DNA from: Caedibacter sp. 37-49
Lineage (GTDB): Bacteria; Pseudomonadota; Alphaproteobacteria; Caedimonadales; Caedimonadaceae
Reading direction: 5' to 3'
Length of the DNA stretch: 39,123 bases
Assembly (NCBI GenBank): GCA_001898725.1
Contig: MKUV01000078.1
Location: 1-39,123 of the forward strand
Part shown: positions 34,533 through 39,123 of the stretch, one piece after another
How the letters are laid out: each line of letters opens with the position of its first letter
Numbering within the stretch: the stretch's first letter is position 1
Program-made: the position numbers and the translations under genes
The notes under the pieces: model-generated
The model's database searches: none
Told to the model about the DNA's origin: nothing
Seen by the model: only the letters and a program-made list of their open reading frames with translations

Positions 34533-36638
34533 TTATCCGGCAATTTCTTGCCCAGATGCTTGATCAACAACCTTCATGCTTAACTTTGCTTTGCCACGAT
34601 CATCAAAACCAAGCAATTTTACGTGAACAATGTCACCAACTTTAACAACATCATCAACCTTTTCAACTCTTGTTGCGGCTAGCTGACTGACGTGCACAAG
34701 ACCTTGACGATCTCCATAATATTCAACGAAGGCACCAAAATCCATGATTTTTACAACTGACGCTTTGTAAATTGCACCAACCTCAGGATCACCTGCGACA
34801 GTCCTAATCCGTTCAATAGCAGCTTCAATATTTGCTTGATTTGAACTGGAAATATCCACTTTTCCGTCTTCAGCAATATCAATTTTTGTGCCTGTTGTTT
34901 CACAGATTTCACGAATTACTTTACCGCCTGGTCCAATAAGATCACGGATACGATCTTTATTAATTTGAATACTCACGATTCGAGGCGCATTTTCTTTCAC
35001 AGAGTTTCTTGATTGATTAATTGCCTTTTCCATTTCTTTAAGGATATGAAGACGTCCTTCATGCGCCTGTTCAAGAGCAACTTTCATAATATCTTCATCG
35101 ATACTGGTGATTTTAAGATCCATTTGAAGAGAGGTTACACCTCGAGAAGTTCCAGCGACTTTAAAATCCATATCTCCGAGGTGATCTTCATCTCCCAAAA
35201 TGTCCGTTAAAACGGCAAACTTTTCTTTCTCTTTAATCAATCCCATGGCAATACCAGCGACAGGTTGTTCAAGAGGAACGCCAGCATCCATTAATGCAAG
35301 TGATGTACCGCAAACAGTTGCCATTGAAGAAGAGCCATTAGATTCTGTAATCTCAGAAACAACACGTAGCGTGTAAGGAAATTGCTCTTTCGTAGGCAAT
35401 AACGGACGAACCGACCGCCACGCGAGTTTTCCATGGCCAATTTCGCGTCGACCTGGAGAGGACATCCTTCCTGCTTCACCAACAGAGTAGGGCGGGAAAT
35501 TGTAATGAAGCATGAATCTTTCACGGCTTTCACCTTCAAGCGCATCAATAATCTGCTCATCTTGAGCTGTACCAAGTGTTGTAACGACAAGGGCTTGTGT
35601 TTCACCGCGTGTGAACAAAGCACTTCCATGAGCGCGTGGCAGAAGACCAACTTCAACTTCAATCGGACGAACTGTTTTAAGATCTCGTCCATCAATGCGG
35701 CGGCCTTGATCTAATATATCACCACGAACAATTTCTTCTTCAAGCTTCTTAAATTGAGCATTCAGAACATCTTCAGGATGTTCGTCGGCACTAAGAGCCG
35801 TAAAGGCTTCTTGGCGAACGCGATCAATTTCTGCATAACGTAACTGTTTTTTGGTTTCTTGATAAGCCTTACGGAGATCTTTCTCAGCAAATTTTTTAAT
35901 TTGTGTAAAGACGGCTTGTTCCGTAACGTTATGATCAACTGTCTTCCATTCCGGTTTACCAGCTTCTTTTTTAAGCTTTTGAATAGCTTTGATGACAGCT
36001 TGAAATTCTTTATGGCCAAACATCACAGCATCAAGCATTACTTTTTCAGAAAGTTCATGAGCTTCAGATTCCACCATGAGAACGCCTTCAGCAGTTCCAG
36101 CAACAACGAGTTCAAGTTTTGAATCGTTGAGGTCAGCATAAGTTGGGTTTAGAATAAAAGAACCATCTTTGTAGCCAACTTTAGCAGCAGCTAAAGTTTC
36201 ATGAACTGGGAGACCGGAAATTGCGAGAGCAGCAGAAGCACCAATGATAGCAAGGATATCTGGATCATTCTCAAGATCATGACTTAAAAGTGTACAAACA
36301 ATTTGAACCTCGTTGTAAAAGCCTTCAGGAAAGAGAGGGCGAATCGGGCGATCAATAAGTCTTGATGTTAAGACTTCTTTTTCACTTGGTTTGCCTTCAC
36401 GCTTAAAAAAACCACCTGGGATTTTACCTGCAGCAAAAGCTTTTTCTTGATAGTGAACTGTCAAAGGAAAAAAATGTTGATCCTTTGAGACATCCTTAGA
36501 GCCGACAACCGTGCAAAGAACACTTGTTTCGCCGTAAGTGGCAATAACAGCGCCATCAGCTTGACGTGCTATTTTCCCAGTTTCGAGGACAAGTTGACGT
36601 CCTCCCCAATTCAATTCTTGACGGTGAATTGTAAACAT
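34533..36638 (-). CDS. pnp: Polynucleotide phosphorylase
   Basis: 3'-to-5' phosphorolytic exoribonuclease, part of the RNA degradosome. Two RNase PH domains (residues 1-225 with [27 protein letters not shown], and about 310-540 with [10 protein letters not shown] and [15 protein letters not shown]), a KH domain (about 555-620, [15 protein letters not shown]) and an S1 domain (about 625-692, [20 protein letters not shown]) occur in the usual order. Length 701 is normal. AAGGA precedes the ATG. It lies 41 bases downstream of rpsO; the rpsO-pnp pair is the standard arrangement, where S15 and PNPase are co-transcribed. Confidence 0.98.
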   Translation of the reverse strand: MFTIHRQELNWGGRQLVLETGKIARQADGAVIATYGETSVLCTVVGSKDVSKDQHFFPLTVHYQEKAFAAGKIPGGFFKREGKPSEKEVLTSRLIDRPIRPLFPEGFYNEVQIVCTLLSHDLENDPDILAIIGASAALAISGLPVHETLAAAKVGYKDGSFILNPTYADLNDSKLELVVAGTAEGVLMVESEAHELSEKVMLDAVMFGHKEFQAVIKAIQKLKKEAGKPEWKTVDHNVTEQAVFTQIKKFAEKDLRKAYQETKKQLRYAEIDRVRQEAFTALSADEHPEDVLNAQFKKLEEEIVRGDILDQGRRIDGRDLKTVRPIEVEVGLLPRAHGSALFTRGETQALVVTTLGTAQDEQIIDALEGESRERFMLHYNFPPYSVGEAGRMSSPGRREIGHGKLAWRSVRPLLPTKEQFPYTLRVVSEITESNGSSSMATVCGTSLALMDAGVPLEQPVAGIAMGLIKEKEKFAVLTDILGDEDHLGDMDFKVAGTSRGVTSLQMDLKITSIDEDIMKVALEQAHEGRLHILKEMEKAINQSRNSVKENAPRIVSIQINKDRIRDLIGPGGKVIREICETTGTKIDIAEDGKVDISSSNQANIEAAIERIRTVAGDPEVGAIYKASVVKIMDFGAFVEYYGDRQGLVHVSQLAATRVEKVDDVVKVGDIVHVKLLGFDDRGKAKLSMKVVDQASGQEIAG

Positions 36639-36679
36639 ATTTTTATGTATTCCTTTCTGAAGCCATTCTCAGGCAAGCT

Positions 36680-36949
36680 TTAGCGGCGTAGGCCAAGACG
36701 TTTAATAAGAGCTTCATATCTTTCGAAGCTACTTCTTTTGATATAATCAAGAAGCCGCCGACGACGGTTAACCATAATTAAAAGACCGCGGCGTGAATGG
36801 TGATCTTTTACATGGGCTTCAAGATGTTTACTTAGTTCTTTGATACGTGTTGTCAACAGAGCGACTTGCACATCCGGAGATCCTGTATCATTTGTAGCAG
36901 TTGCATAATCTTTAATAATTTGTTTTTTTTGTTCGTTTTGTAACGACAT
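36680..36949 (-). CDS. rpsO: 30S ribosomal protein S15
   Basis: Binds 16S rRNA early in small-subunit assembly. The 89 residues contain the standard [22 protein letters not shown] and [26 protein letters not shown] stands upstream. It follows truB by 19 bases and precedes pnp. Confidence 0.98.
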   Translation of the reverse strand: MSLQNEQKKQIIKDYATATNDTGSPDVQVALLTTRIKELSKHLEAHVKDHHSRRGLLIMVNRRRRLLDYIKRSSFERYEALIKRLGLRR

Positions 36950-36968
36950 CGTGCATTCCTTTCATTCA

Positions 36969-37856
36969 TTAATTTAATACAAATACGCGTTTGGGCAGAA
37001 TCCTTGTGCCCTTAACTTGTGCAATAGCAATGGGGTTCTCTGCGGTATGAAGGCAAAGAAGGCAAAGCTCATGACAAAGTGAAACAGAAGTGCGGAGTTC
37101 TCGGCCGCAACGAATCTTTTCAACTTCTTGTTCATTAATCATTACAGCCGGGATGTCGTCCAGCCCTGCAATGATATTTTGCACATGGTCTCTTTTTAGA
37201 ATCTTTTCATCACAAATTGCAAGTGTTTCATACGATAAAGCTGCATCTTTGTGAAAAGTGCCAACCGCCAATCGGTCGATCATGCTCGCAAACCCAAGCG
37301 TTCCTAGTGCTTTCGCCATATCTCGCGCAAGACTTCGTACATAGGTCCCTTTTTGGCATTCGACCTCGAATTGAGCAACATCGGAAGATTCTATCGCCAA
37401 AAGTTTTAAAGCGTAAATATAAGTTGAGCGTTCTTGAAGAGAGAAATCTTCCCCTTGCCGTGCCAAGTCATAAGCTCTTTTCCCCGCAACTTTGATTGCT
37501 GAGAATCGCGGAGGAACTTGTCGTATTTCGCCTGTAAATTGTGGCAGGATCGCGATTATCTCTTTTTCAGAGGGACGATAGTTGGATCTCAGCAGAGTAT
37601 CCCCTTCAGCATCATCTGTGGTTGTTTGTTTCCCCCATGTAACCTCAAAACGATATATCTTGTTTTGTTCTGAAAGGTATGGGATTGTTTTTGTTGCTTC
37701 TCCCAAGGCAATTGGTAGAACACCCGTTGCAAGGGGATCTAATGTTCCTGCATGCCCCACCTTATTTTGGGGGAATTTGCGTTTTACAGCGCGCACAACA
37801 TCAGTTGATGTTATGTTAAGCGGTTTGTTAATAATAATCCATCCGTGGACAGACAT
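36969..37856 (-). CDS. truB: tRNA pseudouridine-55 synthase
   Basis: Converts U55 of the tRNA T-loop to pseudouridine. The catalytic Asp40 is in GHAGTLDPLATGVL, with the N-terminal GWIIINKPLNITSTDVVRAVK and the later PPRFSAIKVAGKRAYDLAR and CQKGTYVRSLARDMA. The frame extends to an ATG at 37868, but its GGAGG lies five bases before ATG 37856, so I chose the latter (295 residues). It is first of the truB-rpsO-pnp set; rbfA and infB, often upstream, are absent from the window. Confidence 0.95.
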   Translation of the reverse strand: MSVHGWIIINKPLNITSTDVVRAVKRKFPQNKVGHAGTLDPLATGVLPIALGEATKTIPYLSEQNKIYRFEVTWGKQTTTDDAEGDTLLRSNYRPSEKEIIAILPQFTGEIRQVPPRFSAIKVAGKRAYDLARQGEDFSLQERSTYIYALKLLAIESSDVAQFEVECQKGTYVRSLARDMAKALGTLGFASMIDRLAVGTFHKDAALSYETLAICDEKILKRDHVQNIIAGLDDIPAVMINEQEVEKIRCGRELRTSVSLCHELCLLCLHTAENPIAIAQVKGTRILPKRVFVLN

Positions 37857-38247
37857 AAAAGCCTCCATTCTTTAATTGTTTTTATAAATATTTGTTTTGT
37901 AAGGGTAAATCCCTTTAATTTTTTTTATTGTTCTTTTTTATCTTGTCACATAATTTATATTTCCTTTTTAATTGGTCTTAAAGTTTCCTCTACAGGTGCC
38001 GATGTAAAGGAAAGATTTCAAAATAAAACGTCTATTATTAGAGTATCATAAGTAGTTACAATTATCAATAAAATTTGTTACATAAAGGTAGATTTTTTAA
38101 TAAAAAAGTAAGAAAATTTCTTAATAAAAACAAATGCTTATTTAAGATTTTTGGAAAAAAAATTAAAAAAGAAAAGTTATAAATAATTAATTAACATTTC
38201 AAGAATATGATTAAATAATAAAATTATTCTGCATTAAAGGAAAAATT
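37857..38247. other. AT-rich intergenic region, no gene seen
   Basis: Separates divergent truB and the secreted protein gene at 38248. It is very AT-rich. A short AAGGG/CCCTT hairpin (37901-37915) with a T-rich tail on the plus strand lies here but no plus-strand gene precedes it. It must hold the promoters of both flanking units, which I cannot place with confidence. Confidence 0.6.
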
Positions 38248-39009
38248 ATGCATGTTTCATATAAAAAATTAGCTTTTTTACTTTTATCTCCCTTTATTCT
38301 TTCAAGTAAAGTTTTTAGTATAACCAATTTTGAACCCTTATCAAGAGAAGCCACTCAACATGTTTTGGCCTATGCTTTAGAGGGTAAAGATCTTAAAACT
38401 TTAAATTCTCTTGCTCGTACAAGCGCAGTATTTAATCAAATTGTTCTGAGTGCTGGTTTGCAAATTGAGCTGATAAAATTTTTAAACTTTCAGCCTTTGA
38501 GTATTCTAGATATCCACCTCAAAAATTATGCTATGAATATTGCGACTCATATTTTATCTAATAATTCAAAATCCTTGGATACGAACGGTTTAAAAGAACT
38601 TAGAAGTTTTTACGCAAAATTTATAAGTAATGGTAAACCCCAGAAAATTGAAAACATTAATAGTGAATTTTTTATTCTATCGAGATTGTTAGCAGAGCGT
38701 GGCGAGAAAACAGAAGCCTATAAAGTTGCTAGAATCTATTTCTTAAATTACAATTATCTAGATGGGGCAAAGTACGCAAAACTATCAGAATATAAAGCTG
38801 AGCCAAATGATCGTCGGCCTATTCAAAGTTCAAACATTTTTGTTTTCGTAAATGGCCTAACTAAAGCCAATGATTTCAGTGGGGTTAAGCAAATACTTAA
38901 AAATTATTATAAAACAAACGGGATTAATCATTTTACTATCGATGAATTTATTCAGGCTATTCCAATGTTAAAGCAGCATATGGCTGAGCTAAAAAATATA
39001 CACATATAG
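38248..39009 (+). CDS. Secreted protein with an F-box-like start, unknown function
   Basis: A 253-residue protein with a hydrophobic signal-like N terminus (KLAFLLLSPFILSSKVFS, cleavage near residue 24). Residues about 28-68, FEPLSREATQHVLAYALEGK, then LKTLNSLARTSAVFNQIV, have the spacing and hydrophobic pattern of an F-box (L-x-R-E-x-x-x-x-I/V-L, then D-L-x-x-L-x-x-x-x-x-T-S-x-x-F-x-x-L/I-V), though without the usual late tryptophan. The remainder is helical and unrecognised. AAAGGA precedes the ATG. It parallels the protein at 10711-11613 in having signal peptide plus F-box-like segment plus unknown body. The F-box match is weaker here. Confidence 0.6.
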   Translation: MHVSYKKLAFLLLSPFILSSKVFSITNFEPLSREATQHVLAYALEGKDLKTLNSLARTSAVFNQIVLSAGLQIELIKFLNFQPLSILDIHLKNYAMNIATHILSNNSKSLDTNGLKELRSFYAKFISNGKPQKIENINSEFFILSRLLAERGEKTEAYKVARIYFLNYNYLDGAKYAKLSEYKAEPNDRRPIQSSNIFVFVNGLTKANDFSGVKQILKNYYKTNGINHFTIDEFIQAIPMLKQHMAELKNIHI

Positions 39010-39075
39010 ATAAGATTGTAGGTTAAGAGTAGAGTCCTTAATAAAAAAATTTTGATGACAAGGTTCTGTCGACAT

Positions 39076-39123
39076 TTATTTTAGCCATAAATATATCCCA
39101 GCAATATAAACAAAAGCCAGATA
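39076..39123 (-). CDS. Probable C-terminal end of a membrane protein (cut by window edge)
   Basis: On the minus strand the frame entering from the window edge reads YLAFVYIAGIYLWLK and stops with TAA at 39076-39078. The strongly hydrophobic segment with a terminal lysine resembles the last helix of a membrane protein. Only 15 residues are visible, so this is a weak call. Confidence 0.3.
   Translation of the reverse strand, partial: YLAFVYIAGIYLWLK

Noticed and set aside
37901-37930. Small hairpin with T-rich tail on the plus strand
   Set aside because: A five-pair stem with no upstream plus-strand gene is weak evidence for a terminator in such AT-rich DNA.

Overview
The window reads as chromosomal DNA of a low-GC alphaproteobacterium, most likely an intracellular or host-associated one (Holosporales-like; lineage inferred, not proven). 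Alphaproteobacterial signs are a circularly permuted two-piece tmRNA gene, an alphaproteobacterial-type SspB, the very large NAD-specific glutamate dehydrogenase, the hemD / mitofilin-like / hemY cluster, a DUF1467 protein and an LdtR-like MarR regulator. Host-associated signs are secreted proteins with F-box-like segments, AT-rich spacers, clustered palindromic repeats, a solitary BioY biotin importer and decaying genes.

Layout. 1-1432: no convincing intact gene; a cluster of palindromic and direct repeats with a strong hairpin. 1433-6301 (+): NAD-glutamate dehydrogenase, overlapping tail to tail with prs. 6264-9654 (-): an operon reading hemD, mitofilin-like protein, hemY, prs. 9756-10706 (+): heptosyltransferase-like GT9. 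10711-12481 (-): two secreted proteins, the second with an F-box-like segment. 12594-13052 (-): MarR regulator. 13202-17059 (-): compact operon glyA, nrdR, DUF1467, GNAT acetyltransferase, Na+/H+ antiporter. 17185-18125 (+): tmRNA followed by the ClpXP adaptor gene sspB. 18254-19210 (+): bioY and a DUF1284 gene. 19238-19678 (-): a NUDIX gene broken by one stop codon. 19919-22274 (+): rplU, rpmA, terminator, obgE, rsfS. 22281-22599: a small ORF with a probable frameshift at an A6 run. 22646-24581 (+): RDD membrane protein, RNase P RNA, S66 carboxypeptidase. 24607-29313 (-): ogt, rppH, ctpA, gpmI, nusB. 29661-33066 (-): Dps, a long Ser/Thr/Pro-rich secreted protein, a small secreted protein, peroxiredoxin. 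33086-37856 (-): nitronate-monooxygenase-like protein, pnp, rpsO, truB. 38248-39009 (+): a second secreted protein with an F-box-like start. 39076-39123 (-): probable end of a membrane-protein gene.

How the genes fit together. Most genes serve translation and RNA turnover (rplU, rpmA, obgE, rsfS, rpsO, truB, pnp, rppH, rnpB, tmRNA, sspB, nusB), heme and nucleotide supply (hemD, prs, nrdR), one-carbon metabolism (glyA) and glycolysis (gpmI). Dps and the peroxiredoxin deal with oxidative stress. tmRNA beside sspB puts the tagging RNA next to the adaptor that sends tagged proteins to ClpXP. The most unusual part is the set of AT-rich genes for exported proteins of unknown function, at least one with an F-box-like sequence, which are candidates for host interaction.
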